Part shown: positions 40,681-52,565 of the stretch, in pieces
Position numbering within the stretch: position 1 is the first letter of the stretch
Layout of the letters: each line of letters begins with the position of its first letter
Assembly (NCBI GenBank): GCA_036365455.1
Contig: JAWQUS010000007.1
Coordinates: 21,778,001-21,842,000, forward strand
Length of the DNA stretch: 64,000 nt
Origin: Macrosoma leucophasiata
Taxonomy: Eukaryota; Arthropoda; Insecta; Lepidoptera; Hedylidae
Direction: 5' to 3'
Made by a program: the position numbers and the translations under genes
The notes under the pieces: model-generated
What the model was told of the DNA's origin: nothing
The model's database searches: none
The model's input: only the letters and a program-made list of their open reading frames with translations

Positions 40681-41331
40681 AAGGAGATGTTGCGAGCTCG
40701 GCTCTGGTTCGTACACGTTCTCAAAAAATGGGTAAATTAAAGTAGAATCTGAAAAAAATACAATTCATTTATTCAAGAATATATTTTAGAGTTTGTAACT
40801 CTAATGTCCTCAAATAACTTTAAATCCACATTTAACTCAAACGATTTTATCATTTTTAACCATGTTCAACATGGCGGCAATACAGCCGACACTTGGGAAA
40901 GTATTTATGAAGATAAAACAAAACTAATGCTAACTGTATGTTACTAGTATACTTATCACATATAATAAAAAAACGATGTATCGAATCGATCAATTTAAAG
41001 TAGTTCCGTAGTTTTAAAATTGGAAATCGATTAGTATAATATTAACACATGAAATCGTTTTCGATAGTATTTAGAAAATATTCCTTTTTTCTCCAAGTAC
41101 TATATAATAAAAAAAAAAAATTACAAAATGAAACTGTCAAAATGACGTCGCCCGCCATATTCGCCATGTTGGTTTTGAGTTGCAATTCTAATTGCAAATA
41201 ATGTTTTGTAACTGCAAACAAAGTGCAAAATATGCAGTAAATAACGTTTTTATATAGATTTTGCCTGTTAACGATATTGTGTACAATACATGGCCGGAGG
41301 TCCATACATTTTTGCAACATCTCCTTTACTA
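40679..41331. mobile_element. TIR element (MITE-like), long copy
   Basis: Ends AAAGGAGATGTTGC and GCAACATCTCCTTT are inverted repeats. The interior matches 60496-60777 in several blocks (GAGCTCGGCTCTGGT, ATGGCCGGAGGTCCATACAT). No coding for a transposase was seen. TSD unresolved. Confidence 0.7.
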
Positions 41332-41753
41332 TGAAATTTTTTTTTTCTTTACTTTGTTATTTATGGTGGATGTCATCATAGGTACTTCGACAAGGTTGAT
41401 AAATTTATCCGTCCATAGAGATAGAGAAAAAGATCGTAACTGGCGCAGTTTGAAGATGAGGTTATGAAAAATTCATAACAGTAGTAAAGAAAAAGAAGAA
41501 AGAAGAAGAAAAAAACATTTATTGGTGCAGCCCCCATACCAATATCAGGTACTGCATTAATAAAAAAAACAGTAGAACAAAAAAAATATAAACATTTACA
41601 ATACAAATACATTACAACAACAGTATCACACAATATAAGCCACCGAAAACTTCAAACTTAAAATTACTAAATTTATGTACGTCTCCGCAATCAGCCACTA
41701 ATTTAGTCAATCACTTTTTTGCAAATATCGGACACAACTTAGCAGAAACCATT

Positions 41754-43403
41754 ATGAAGGAACAAAGTCAATTATTTTTAATTGTAGGGAACGGAAGCAC
41801 TTCAATCAGTCATTCCTCATCTTTCGTTCTGTTAGACACTGATTCTGACGAGGTCAATAATATAGTTATGAGCTTGGCATCAGATAGTGCTTCTGGTTGG
41901 GATGGGATACCAATTAAGTTTATAAAATTGGCAGCAGCTTACCTTGTTCCAATAATCACTACTTTATGTAACCTTAGTTTTTCAACAGGTATCTTTCCTA
42001 AGCCCCTTAAGCACTCCATTGTAACGCCCGTGTACAAGGGAGGGGACATGAGCAATATTAATAACTTCAGACCAATCTCTGTGTTGAATTCCATCTCCAA
42101 GGTGATTGAAAAATTAATAAATGTCAGGCTAGTCGGTTATCTAACAAAATACAAAATCTTATCTAACTCCCAATACGGATTTAGAAAAGGACTCTCAACG
42201 CAAGATGCCATACTGGATCTTACATATTTTATAGCCAAATGCGTAGACAAAGGTAATAAATGTCTAGTGGTCTTTTTAGACCTTAAAAAGGCTTTTGACA
42301 CGGTATGTGTCTCCTCCCTTGTGCATAGGTTAGAAAACATCGGGATACGCGACACAGCCCTTAATCTCTTCAAAAGCTATCTGACTGACAGATCTCAAGC
42401 GGTAAAAATTGATAACTTCATCAGTGCTACCGAGAATGTTACTTTTGGCGTCTCACAGGGGAGTGTCCTTGCTCCAACGCTCTTTTTGATATACATAAAT
42501 GAGCTTTGTAGCCTGGATACTGGAGGGAAGATAGTCTCCTATGCTGATGACACTGCTATTGTTTCTACTGGTGAAACTTGGAATGACGTCAAAACTAGGA
42601 CTGAGAAGGGTTTAAGAAGGGTTTTCAGCTGGCTAAGTACGAGTCTTCTCACTTTGAATACAATTAAAACGAACTACATATGTTTTACTCCGAATGTCGC
42701 GTCTCAGCCTGATGCAAGTTTCCATATAAAGCTACACACTTGCTCATTTGAGGATCCTCTAATCTGTAACTGCTCACTATTGCTAAAAGTAAATACCATA
42801 AAATACCTAGGCGTTATAGTAGACCAACATCTCAATTGGCACGCCCACATCGATATGACACTTAACCGGACAAGGAAGCTAATGTGGATCTTCAAAACGC
42901 TTAAGCATGTCATGACTAAGGAACTAATAAATAGAACGTACACTGCCCTCGCACAGTCAGTTATAAACTATTGCATTCCAGTCTGGGGTGGGGCCTCCAA
43001 AACTAGCTTTCTTAATATTGAGAGGGCTCAAAGATCACTTGTAAAAGTAATGCACTCCAAGCCATATAGGTTTCCCACTGAAACATTATATAAAGACAGC
43101 GGCTTGCTGTCGGTGAGAAAACTTTATATTCTTGGTCTTATTCTTAAGTATCATGGTTCGTTAAAATATGATCAAGACTTCTTACACAAAAGGCGGAAGT
43201 ACGCTGTAGCCACTACTTGCCCCATCCGCACTGAGTTTGCCAGGCGTCAGTACGATTCCCAGGCTGTTTTCTTATATAATAAAATCAATCGTGTGCTGAA
43301 AATTTACCCCATGACACTGTATAAATGTAAAACAATACTGACGGATTGGCTAATGAAAATGTCATACGAGGAAATTGAAAGTTTGTTAATCCGGTTAAAG
43401 TAG
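41754..43403 (+). CDS. Reverse transcriptase domain protein of a LINE (ORF2 C-terminal part)
   Basis: An uninterrupted 549-codon frame. RT motifs in order: FRPISVLNSISKVIEKL near residue 104; QYGFRKG; motif A LVVFLDLKKAFDTV with the catalytic Asp near 176; motif B GVSQGSVLAPTLFLIYINEL; motif C SYADDTAI with YADD at residues 263-266 (42540-42551). The C-terminal part has the usual thumb region (KYLGVIVDQHLNW) and a trailing IERAQRSLVK segment. These place it among insect non-LTR RTs of the Jockey/CR1/I assemblage; the clade was not settled. An endonuclease domain, expected N-terminal, is absent because of 5' truncation. The open frame suggests recent insertion; motif B has GVSQG instead of the common GVPQG. 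Confidence 0.88.
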   Translation: MKEQSQLFLIVGNGSTSISHSSSFVLLDTDSDEVNNIVMSLASDSASGWDGIPIKFIKLAAAYLVPIITTLCNLSFSTGIFPKPLKHSIVTPVYKGGDMSNINNFRPISVLNSISKVIEKLINVRLVGYLTKYKILSNSQYGFRKGLSTQDAILDLTYFIAKCVDKGNKCLVVFLDLKKAFDTVCVSSLVHRLENIGIRDTALNLFKSYLTDRSQAVKIDNFISATENVTFGVSQGSVLAPTLFLIYINELCSLDTGGKIVSYADDTAIVSTGETWNDVKTRTEKGLRRVFSWLSTSLLTLNTIKTNYICFTPNVASQPDASFHIKLHTCSFEDPLICNCSLLLKVNTIKYLGVIVDQHLNWHAHIDMTLNRTRKLMWIFKTLKHVMTKELINRTYTALAQSVINYCIPVWGGASKTSFLNIERAQRSLVKVMHSKPYRFPTETLYKDSGLLSVRKLYILGLILKYHGSLKYDQDFLHKRRKYAVATTCPIRTEFARRQYDSQAVFLYNKINRVLKIYPMTLYKCKTILTDWLMKMSYEEIESLLIRLK

Positions 43404-43474
43404 TACTAAAATCAAAATAAACCTGTACAAAGTTGGAGAATATTATCAACACCAAAAAAACACCACGCGCACAC

Positions 43475-43481
<7 letters not shown>

Positions 43482-43538
<57 letters not shown>
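43482..43538. repeat. (CA)n microsatellite in LINE 3' UTR
   Basis: An uninterrupted CA run of about 57 bp, downstream of the RT stop codon. Confidence 0.9.
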
Positions 43539-43543
<5 letters not shown>

Positions 43544-44050
43544 TACCTTAAACTAAAAAAACCTTAACTTATCATATCTACGTTAACTTGTATTTATTTA
43601 TATATTACATATATTATTATTATTATATAACATAGTTTTAAATAGAAAAATCTATTGTTACCCACTTGGGAAGTAGCGAGACATTCCCAACTCAAGTATC
43701 TTTGATAACTTACTGGGAAGTCTCAACCACGATAATGTAAAAGAGATTTTTGTCAATAAATATATATTTTATTTATTTATTTTATTTATTACACAAAAAA
43801 CACATTTAAAAAGAGTTGACAAAAAAAAATTACTTAGACCTATTTATAAGAGTACCTAGTTAAAGCAGAAAATAAGAAACAAGATCCCACGGCTGCACCC
43901 AGTTCAGCATTATGTCAAGCCGAAGCCCGACGCTGGTTTCCAACTGGAAACTACTCGGTGGGACACGGATATCAGTCCTAAAAGTCGATATAATAAATAC
44001 TTACTATAAAACCTATATAAGTGCAAATATGTTTAACTAAACACAAATAA

Positions 44051-45129
44051 AATATATATATATATATATATAAGTACTTGAATAACAGCAAATTACATAG
44101 TAAATAATATACAATAAACGTAAGTACAAAAAAGTGTAAGCATATAAGTATGCATGTATAAAAATATAAATAATAATAAACTTGTAAAATATACGGACGC
44201 ATACAAAAAACGCCGAGAGCGTCAAGCACGCGGCATGATCTCCATCTCTCTTTGGCATATCTGTTCACCACGCGACCTCCCCCGACTTCACCCGAGCCGT
44301 TTCCCAATCGACTTTTCCGAACGAAAGCCGAGGAGCTAATTATTAATTAATAGGTCGCGTGGTGCGCTGCGCTGTGGTCAGCCGACGCGTAGGTAGTACG
44401 TCATAAAAAAAAAAGTACCCAAGCGAATAAAACTATTTTCATTGCCAACAATTCACCCAATATACCAACACAAAACAATTACTGACCCATAGGTATAATG
44501 GATTCAACAATTGGTATCCGTAACTTTGGTATGTACCTACCTACCATTTAGCGTCCACTACATTAAGGCGCCAACTAGTGGAATACAATGAAACCTTACA
44601 GTACTTGTCTAGTACGATAGATGGCGTGCAGTCAAATTACATCGCACATACGAAGATTTCATAAGAGTTGGCATATATACAACTTCCCAACGTCAATCGT
44701 TGGGCCGCGGCCCGCCAGGCACTATCATCTCGCCTGGTCGGAGGATCCTCCCTTTTCGCCGGAGGAACACTTCCACCCGTTCCTCCACACTATAAAACCA
44801 AAAACAATCTTCTTAAAATATTTTTAGGTTTAAAGTATTTTTTATAAAAGTACCTACCTGCTTACGATTTCCAAATCAAACACCCATTAGTAGCGGTGGG
44901 ACGGGTCGCAATTTTATCGACCCGGGCAACCCGAATTAATATAGACGCTAGACCGGGTTGAAACTCGGTTTGACTCGGGTTGAAATATAAATAAGAAGTA
45001 CCTAGTATGAGAAATTACTTGCTTTGCAATGCCTTCATTGTTTGAGCTAAGTTCACATTAGTTCACATGTCAACAATGAACCCTCGTAACCATACCTATA
45101 CAGAAAAGCTGAATTTTACTCTGGTTTTG
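44051..45129. other. Unannotated sequence
   Basis: A TATATA run at 44051-44073 and an inverted CACCACGCGACCT pair (44267 and 44353). No coding frame recognised. Confidence 0.4.
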
Positions 45130-45220
45130 TAGAAATCTATAGGCTGCAATCATCACATGACATCCGTGTAAACTACATGCATGTTTGCTTAGTTTACCAC
45201 CATCACTCCATTAAAAAAAA
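45130..45220 (+). repeat. Family A, diverged tail
   Basis: CTATAGGCTGCAATCATCAC tail block and CATCACTCCATTAAAAAAA. Confidence 0.6.
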
Positions 45221-45662
45221 TCAAAACATGACATTGTAAGAGCGCGCTATATTCGTAATGTACTTACTTCAAATATTATAACGCGTTACCTCTTACTGGC
45301 TCTTACTCTATGACGTAGTGTGAGTAAGAGATAAAATATAGGTAGGTATACCAAATTCAACACCGCGTCCTTTTTTCTTATTGAACGTCCAATGTCCATT
45401 AGGAAGATGACGATGATTAGATAGTTCCATAAGAAATAATTAATATGATAAGATGAGTCCAGTAAAGTGATGGGGATTTTACTAGAAACTTTTTATGGTG
45501 TATTGAAAACAACACGACAAGTCACATTTTACTACAATAAATCACTTTCCTACACTCGTATCCGTGGTCGCACGCTTTACGAAATAAAACTAATAAAAGC
45601 CCGCCAAAATACCCAAGCAACAAAGTAAGACTAGAACGCTCACGCGCATGCGCGCTCCGTTT

Positions 45663-45962
45663 AGGGATGGCGATCTAATCAATGATCAATTAATCGGCAG
45701 ATCAATCATTCGGACCAAAAAATAGATTATTTAAATCGATCCACAGCACAGAATCAGAGAAAATAAGACAGGAAGCCATATAATGACAGATACCTTATTT
45801 TTGGCTCATTTCTTATCCTTGATTGAGTTAAGAACTCAATCTAGTTTGTATTACATAATACAAATCGAATATAAATTGATTAAATGGAAATATATAAATA
45901 TAAATTTTAATAAATAATAATCGATTCAAAGATCGATCTTTTTCAGAAAGAATTGCCATCCC
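45663..45962. mobile_element. MITE with GGGATGGC termini
   Basis: Inverted ends GGGATGGCGATC / ... GCCATCCC, flanked by TA on both sides, with repeated GATCGAT or GATCAAT blocks within. No coding capacity. Confidence 0.6.
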
Positions 45963-45985
45963 TAGCTGCGCTCCGCGTCATAGCA

Positions 45986-46058
45986 TATTAGCGTGCATGC
46001 GCACTGGACTCTATTAGCGCGCATGCGCACTGGACTATATTAGAGCGCATGCGCTTTC
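45986..46058. repeat. 26 bp tandem repeat, nearly three units
   Basis: Units start TATTAGCG at 45986 and 46012, and TATTAGAG at 46038; each contains GCATGCGC. Confidence 0.75.
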
Positions 46059-46205
46059 AAGGTTCCCGCCAAAAAACTCTTTATTTCACTTAGATTAGAT
46101 GGCACGCAATAATGACCACTAGAGCATTGATATGCCTGAGGATGTTTACCTTGATGTTAACATACGGATTTTAAAGAATCATTTTTAGGGTTTCGTAGTA
46201 AAATA

Positions 46206-46315
46206 TATGTATGTATGTATCTTCACGCCAGATCCCTAACGGGGTAGGCAGAGAGTGTAGAGCGATAGATATCCCGGTCACGACATAGGTACCTCTCATG
46301 CCTCATCTACCTGAT
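46206..46315 (-). mobile_element. CATA-tailed LINE, short 5'-truncated copy
   Basis: GTATGTATGTATCTTCACGCC tail followed by about 90 bp of diverged LINE 3' end. TSD not resolved. Confidence 0.75.
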
Positions 46316-47763
46316 GATAGATACATTCAGAATTAAGGTTAATTCTCAATTAATCATTACAAATTTGTAATACCTATTATTATTCTACATGTTAGCCATA
46401 GTGTATGATGTAACACATTCTTAATTTAGACCTTTGAGGCTTAGTATTCCAAAAAAAAAATGTCTCAATCGCAAGAAACATTTTCCTCATATACCTATCC
46501 ATCCATCTTAACGTCGAGTGCATAGACTAATATATAATACTGTCGAATGGCGGCCATGACGGGCAGACGGGCAGAGCACATACCGTCAAACCGTATGCAT
46601 TATATTACATTCATTTGCTGCCTGATTTCTCTCATTCTATCACCTACTGAAATCATTTGCCTATTGTGCCTTTCTCATTTACACACTATATAACACAACC
46701 TGTCACGTCAACCCGTGTAACTTCTCTCTCGTTCTATTACCTAATTAAACAATTAACCTTTCTCATTCGCACAACCCGTACGTACAATACGGATAACTCG
46801 GTAAGCGCGCGCCGCGCGGCGAGTACGCGACTACGCGGGCTGCGCGGCCCGAGAGAATATTGTTCTGTGGCGGTGACGACGACCGCGTGAGACTGATAGC
46901 CTGATAGCGTAGCGAGTCAGCCCGCTTGAACACAAAGAACAACTCGAACAAGCGGGTTGGCTGACAAGCTCGAGCCAGGCGGGTTTTTTTGCTCGGTTCG
47001 CCCATCGCTACCCATTAGCCAGTTACGTATCGTTCCAGCCAGTTAATGTGATAGGTGGCGAGCTGGCGAGCCAATTGGCTACCAAACTCCGAAAGTGGCT
47101 TCAGTGTAGCAGTATTGACCAAGATTTGAAGTGTATTAATGTACGGATCCCTACAAATATTGCAGTTTTACTTGGCGGTTTTCTTGAGTAATAAAACATC
47201 TTTTGAAGTGAATTTTCAATTCACAGAATATTGTCGGATTCAATTCGATGGGTTGCACAACTGACGCCTCGAACTGCAACGCTTTCGTCTGTGTAATCGA
47301 CGGACAATTTCTTTCAATCAGACTTTCATTGGATGGCTACGTTTATATTTATTTATAGTCTAAGACCCAGAGTCGACATTCAGCGAGCTGATAATAGAAT
47401 GAAACATATTTTATAATAAATTTAGTAGGTACCTGTATTATAAAATATGGGTTTGTAAATAAAAATCTGGACAGAATATTTTTTATTATTTTTTACTTTT
47501 ACTTACTTGCTTGGATAATACAAAAATCAACATAACCGCTGCTAATAAACACAACATAATGACAGCATTCTTTACGAATTATCTATATTTTGGTGAAAAT
47601 CGCATGATAATCGCGATAAACTCAGACTACTGTATAGTCTGAGTTTATCGCGAACAGACAGACAAACAGAAGTGGCAAGGGACAATCAATTTCATAGTAG
47701 GTTCACGCTTTTCAATAAAATTGCTGTTGCCTTTTCGGACCATAAAGATAAAGTGATATCAGA
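46316..47763. other. Unannotated sequence with a GC-rich patch
   Basis: 46800-46990 is GC-rich (GCGCGCCGCGCGGCG) with several inverted GCGGGTT/AGCCCGC blocks; possibly a further MITE. A GCGATAAACTCAGACTA inverted pair lies at 47614-47652. Confidence 0.35.
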
Positions 47764-47915
47764 TTGTTTTATATTATTTCGCATTAACACATGCTTGTGA
47801 AATATATTTTATTTTTAAAGAAAAATGGAAAGAAAAATATGACTTCAGGCGAGACTCGAACTCGCGACCTACTGGGAATCTAGTCCAGCAGCATAGTTGG
47901 TAATAGATGGCCGAT
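47764..47915 (-). mobile_element. SINE D, internally deleted
   Basis: Tail and tRNA-like block (GACTTCAGGCGAGACTCGAA) as at 23.4 kb, then a jump to the leader end GCATAGTTGGTAATAGATGG. Confidence 0.78.
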
Positions 47916-48128
47916 GCGGTCCGCTAGCGCGAGTTGGTCGGCGTATTCGATCCGCCGGACCAAATACGGTCGTTTGTTACTACTATTAAAATTGAATATT
48001 GTGTCAAAGATTTGACGGATGAACAGATAGACAGACAGATCTATAAGGATTCCGTTATTTACCGTTTAACTACAGAACCCTTAAAATTAAGTAAACAAAC
48101 AATAACATGACCAAATAAAATAAAGGTA

Positions 48129-48367
48129 TGTATGTATCTTCACGCCAGGTCCCCAACGGGGTAGGCAGAGAGTGTAGAGCGCCAGACATTGCTGTTATCC
48201 TAAAATGTGTGCCATTATCACTTAACATAAAAACAATGCCTGCAAAGTGGCTGGTCCTGACATACCTCTCGTGCCTCGTCTACCTTCATCATTCTCTTCA
48301 TACGTTCACGCCGATTCCTAAGACTTTTGACCCCACCATCAGACAGGTAAAGGTGCCTATAAAGGTT
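48129..48367 (-). mobile_element. CATA-tailed LINE with internal insertion and 5' filler
   Basis: LINE 3' end interrupted by about 60 bp of foreign sequence (48190-48250), then continuing to ACCCCACCATCAGACAG. About 20 bp of non-LINE sequence follows before the TSD AAAATAAAGGTA (48117-48128 and 48368-48379). Confidence 0.8.
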
Positions 48368-48749
48368 AAAATAAAGGTACCTACTTTTATTAAGTAAATT
48401 CAACAAAGAACAGCCTCTCCTCTCCTATTATTATATAATTTTGCTGTGCCCAATCGGGTCTGTAATGTGATACAGAAAATATTATTTTATTGTCAAACAA
48501 CACTACCATTGCAGAATGCAAATAAATTATAGAATTAAAAAAAAAACTAATTTGAATATTGAAAAATTACTTCACAATCCTTTGTCCAACCAAATTTCGG
48601 TATCACAGTTACTTTTTTTTTTATTTATTAACCTCTACCCGGGCGAAAGGGTAATTCTGCCAGTATCCAGTGTTTAGAGAGGCACAGTAATAAAGCGATT
48701 TTGACCGGTGAAACAAGCGGATGACCGGTATATACGAAACTTTAATACA

Positions 48750-48945
48750 AAAGAATCAGGTGGTAATGTACGGCCCTGTAATTTCCGGTACAGAGGCACA
48801 ATAACTTAGGCCTCAGAAGTCGTAACACATCTCCATTTTGACCTCTGGTCTTTGTGTGGGTGTTTATAGGCTGCAGTCATCACTTAACATGAATGTGAAC
48901 TGCATGCTTGTTTGCCACTTTCATTACAAAAAAAAAAAACAAGGT
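48750..48945 (+). repeat. Family A, 5'-truncated
   Basis: AATCAGGTGGTAATGTACGG to CTTTCATTACAAAAAAAA. Confidence 0.82.
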
Positions 48946-49254
48946 TTCGCCGTCCGCTGACACATAAAGAATGACTAGATTGTAAAATCTTTATTATTTG
49001 GTTCAAAGTGAATTCAACGCCCAATACATTACGGTAACGCCATTGCAGTCGCCCCTTTTCAATAGAAATATTTCATTCCAATTTTCTTTTATCTAGCTTA
49101 CCTTGAGAGATTCAAGATCATTTTTAGGGGCTCGTAAGATGAAGTAATAAAGAAAGATTGTTTGCGTTTATTTTTAACTTCTAAAATATCTGCAGACATG
49201 GCTTGAGATATTAAAATCAATATTGTCTTTATTCTAATTCTTACGTACGCAACT

Positions 49255-49545
49255 TCGTAACTTCACGCCTGTAAACCCCGAAAGGGTAGGTAGAAGAAGA
49301 TGCATGCATACATGCAAACACCCACAATTCGCCGGTTATGTTTTGGCCCAAGTAGCGAGCCTATTGACATCTCCGGGCACATTACCAGACTCCGAGGTAC
49401 TGGGAAACTTCCAGAAAATGGAAAAATCCCAGTAGAATCAAAGATAAAGGATTTTACACCCTTATCTCCAATAGACCCCGAATGGGAATCGAATCCAGGA
49501 CCCCAGCGCAGTACCACTGCCTGCTACCAAGAGGCTACTGACGCA
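49255..49545 (-). mobile_element. SINE B, near full length
   Basis: Tail AACTTCACGCCTGTAAACCCC to head AGAGGCTACTGACGCAG. Somewhat diverged. Confidence 0.8.
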
Positions 49546-50389
49546 GTAAAAGTAAGTAAGTAAAAGTAAAATTATCACAGCTAAGCCTACCACTTGATCA
49601 TCAACCTGCAACTTGATTGATGATTGTCGATTAACTTATAAAATGTACTTGGAAAAATGGAACTCTACATTGTGTATCGCCCGACACGCACTAGGCCGGT
49701 TTCTATTTATAAAACCTTACATAAATAGTCAATTACAAAGCATTTTCATCATTTGAGTCCAAAGTGACGATCTAAAGAGGAATATTGTGGCGAAGAAATG
49801 TTTTGCTTATAAATTAGGTTTTTATTTACTTTTTAGCACTGAAAACAACAATTGGCACGTCTTTAAGACTTAATTATGTAAAGTGGCAATACCACACGAG
49901 AAACGTGTTAGAGATTCGGCTTTTGAAAAATATTTACAATCGCGACCGACCAAAATGCTCATGACGAGATGAAAGAAAAAACCTCTAAAAACCCTTATTA
50001 GATAAAGAAGATAATAACGAGACTTTTAAATTGAAAAAAAAAGTGATTTAAGTCGTAATTAACTAATATACAAAGTTGCAAAATGGTCGAAGAAAATGTT
50101 AATAGACAACATTTTACAAACTTTCCCAATTTTGACGTCAGCTCAGTTTAATGTTTTAAATTAAGCTTTAATGGTAACAGCTTCAAAGAAACATCTCTGT
50201 TTTCCATTTTTTGTCAATTGTTTTCGGCCATTATTACTGTCGAATACGAAAAAATATTTATAGAGCTGTATAATGTGTATACAGGCTGAATTTGTCAAAA
50301 AAAAACTTCCCGATTGATTTTACCAGACAATCTTGCAAATCCTAAACGCATAGGAAAAAAACTGACTTTGAAATCTCGTATAAAATAAT
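49546..50389. other. No recognisable feature
   Basis: AT-rich, non-repetitive within this window, no motif-bearing frame. Confidence 0.4.
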
Positions 50390-50602
50390 AAATAATAAAT
50401 AAAATACGCTTACACTCACAGCCCCACAGTAGGTATAAACCTGTGTCGTGGGTGCTGTTGTACACATACAACACATACACAAACACCCAGACCCGAAACA
50501 AATATCTGTAGGCCATACAAACATTTGTCCCGGTGCGGGGATCGAACCCGCGACCCTTCGAATCAAACGGTCATCTCACACCGCTGGACTAACCGGGCCG
50601 TC
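50390..50602 (-). mobile_element. SINE C (tRNA-derived), second copy
   Basis: Matches 4750-4972 almost throughout, including both Pol III boxes. A tail-only remnant occurs at 19405-19440. Confidence 0.8.
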
Positions 50603-50714
50603 GAACATACGATATACGTATGTGTGTACACGGGTGTATGTGTATACATACGAGTACATGCATACACATACACCCACGACTTGCATGTGACCGTTAAAAG
50701 TATAATACATTATA

Positions 50715-50935
50715 ATAATGGCAACCTTTGATACGTCCCACTGCTGGGCATGAGTCTCCCTTTCTTGGGCGGAGGCCTGGAGCTTACTCCACCACGCTGC
50801 TCCAATGGCTCCCGGTTGCTATCGATAGATAGCAGTCGATAAACCTTGTCGGAGGCCTTATGGGCGGTTTGACAATATCCGACAGCGGGTTGGCCACTAA
50901 CCCGTATCTCCACCAACCCGCATTGGAGCAGTGTT
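50715..50935. mobile_element. LINE fragment with internal inversion
   Basis: The left part (50715-50808) is in the orientation of 6.9 kb; 50809-50932 (GCTCCCGGTTGCTATCGATA to CCCGCATTGGAGCA) is inverted relative to it. Confidence 0.65.
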
Positions 50936-51060
50936 GCAAAATATTTAGCTTTAATGTGCAATTTTTTGTTAGAGTGAGGTGCGGGGCGCACTTGAAGTTT
51001 GTAGTTTTTTTAGTAGTAAAACCTATGAATATACTATAATTATTTACATATTAATAATGC

Positions 51061-52565
51061 AGGTTCAACACATTACAAGCTCAATTCTAATTCCTCTCCA
51101 ACCACAATCAATTAGCTGCAAAGGAAATTATAAAAAACCGCGGCCCCGGAATGATATTAATGAGCTGACGAGACTACGAGACCAAATTGTTAAATGAGGT
51201 GCGCTTCTTACAAATGAGGCCAATTAACCGATAGACCTCCTTCGTAAATCTTGCCTTATTAAAAGGGGATGTAGTCACAACTGCTGCGATATTACAACGG
51301 GGATACTAATGACGTTGTTCATTGGTATTTTAATTAATTTTCGAGGGTAATTCATTAATTTGTAACAGTTGCATTTGACGATTGGACGACAAGGACACTT
51401 GAGTAATGAGTCAGTGTATTGATGCAATATCAATAAAATTTAAATTAATCTAGTATACTAGGACAGTCAGTTGGTCGAATTATTTCGACCACTATATCAA
51501 CAACGAAGGTATGGACCCGAAATAAATTAGTTAGCCTTAGACCAAGGAATTAAAAAAAACTTTTGAAAAATTGCAAAAATCTGTGCAAGTGCTTACTAAC
51601 TCGAATCGCAAATTTAACATATTACGAGCTCAATTCTAATTCCTCATCCACCACAACGAATTAGCTGCAAACTACATAAAAAAAACCCGAGGCCCAGAAT
51701 GATATTAATGAGCTGACGAGACTACGAGAAAAATTGTTAAATGAGGTGCGCTTCTTACAAATGAGACCAATTAACCGATGGACCTCCTTCGTAAATCTTG
51801 CTTTATTAAAAGGGGATGTACTCACAACTGCTGCGATATTACAACGAGGATAATGACATTGTTCATTGGTATTTTAATTAATTTTCGAGTGTAATTCATT
51901 AACCGAACGACATGCACACGTGAATGCGATTTGTCGAAATATTTCGACCACTATATCAACAACGAAGGTATGGACCTGAAATAAATTAGTTAGCCTTAGA
52001 CCAAGGAATTAAAAAAAACTTTTGAAAAATTGCAAAAATCTGTGCAAGTGCTTACTAACTCAAATCGCAAATTCAACATACTACGAACTCAATTCTAATT
52101 CCTCATCCACCACAACGAATTAGCCGCAAACTACATAAAAAAAAACCCGAGGCCCAGAATGATATTAATGAGCTGGCGATACTAGAGACCAAATTGTTAA
52201 ATGAGGTGCGCTTCTTACAAGTGAGGCCAATTAACCGATGGACCTCCGTCGTAAATCTTGCCTTATTAAAAGGGGATGTACTCACAACTGCTGCGATATT
52301 ACAACGGAGATAATGACATTGTTCATTGGCATTTTAATTAGTTTTCGAGGGTAATTCATTAATTTGTAACAGTTGCATTTGACAATCGGACGACAAGGAC
52401 ACTTGAATGCGATTTGTAATGAGTCACTGTATGGATACGATATCAACGAAATATATATTAGTCGAAATTTTTCGACCACTATGTCAACAACACCCTTGAA
52501 CTTAATTGGACCTACTTTTGCAACAAGTAACCATCCACCGACATCCCAAGTTCGAGTTAAGACCT
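51061..52565. repeat. Tandem array, three units of about 460-550 bp
   Basis: Unit starts near 51063, 51615 and 52075 (CTCAATTCTAATTCCTC), each followed by GATATTAATGAGCTG, GGTGCGCTTCTTACAA and AAAAGGGGATGTA in the same order. Unit 2 has lost about 90 bp. A last partial block (AAGGAATTGAAAAATACTTT) is at 52660-52690. Confidence 0.85.

Larger units (their letters stand above)
41634..43790 (+). mobile_element. 5'-truncated non-LTR retrotransposon (LINE) with open reverse transcriptase frame
   Basis: A LINE fragment of about 2.16 kb. Coding begins in frame upstream of the first ATG (ATNLVNHFFANIGH from about 41695), so the 5' part is missing. The 3' UTR contains a (CA)n run and the element ends in a TTTA-rich tail. 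Flanking ACACAA at 41628-41633 and 43791-43796 is a possible short TSD. It sits inside the 3' region of another LINE, whose uninterrupted relative is at 57433-57835. Confidence 0.8.
41490..44050 (-). mobile_element. LINE 3' region split by the 41.6 kb LINE
   Basis: Left part 41490-41633 (AACATTTATTGGTGCAGCCC) and right part 43791-44050 (CACGGCTGCACCCAGTTCAG, CTACTCGGTGGGACACGGAT) match 57433-57835 in order, with the 2.16 kb LINE between them. Confidence 0.72.

Noticed and set aside
43285..43539. Minus-strand frame with a long Cys-Val repeat
   Set aside because: Translation of the (CA)n microsatellite and antisense of the RT.
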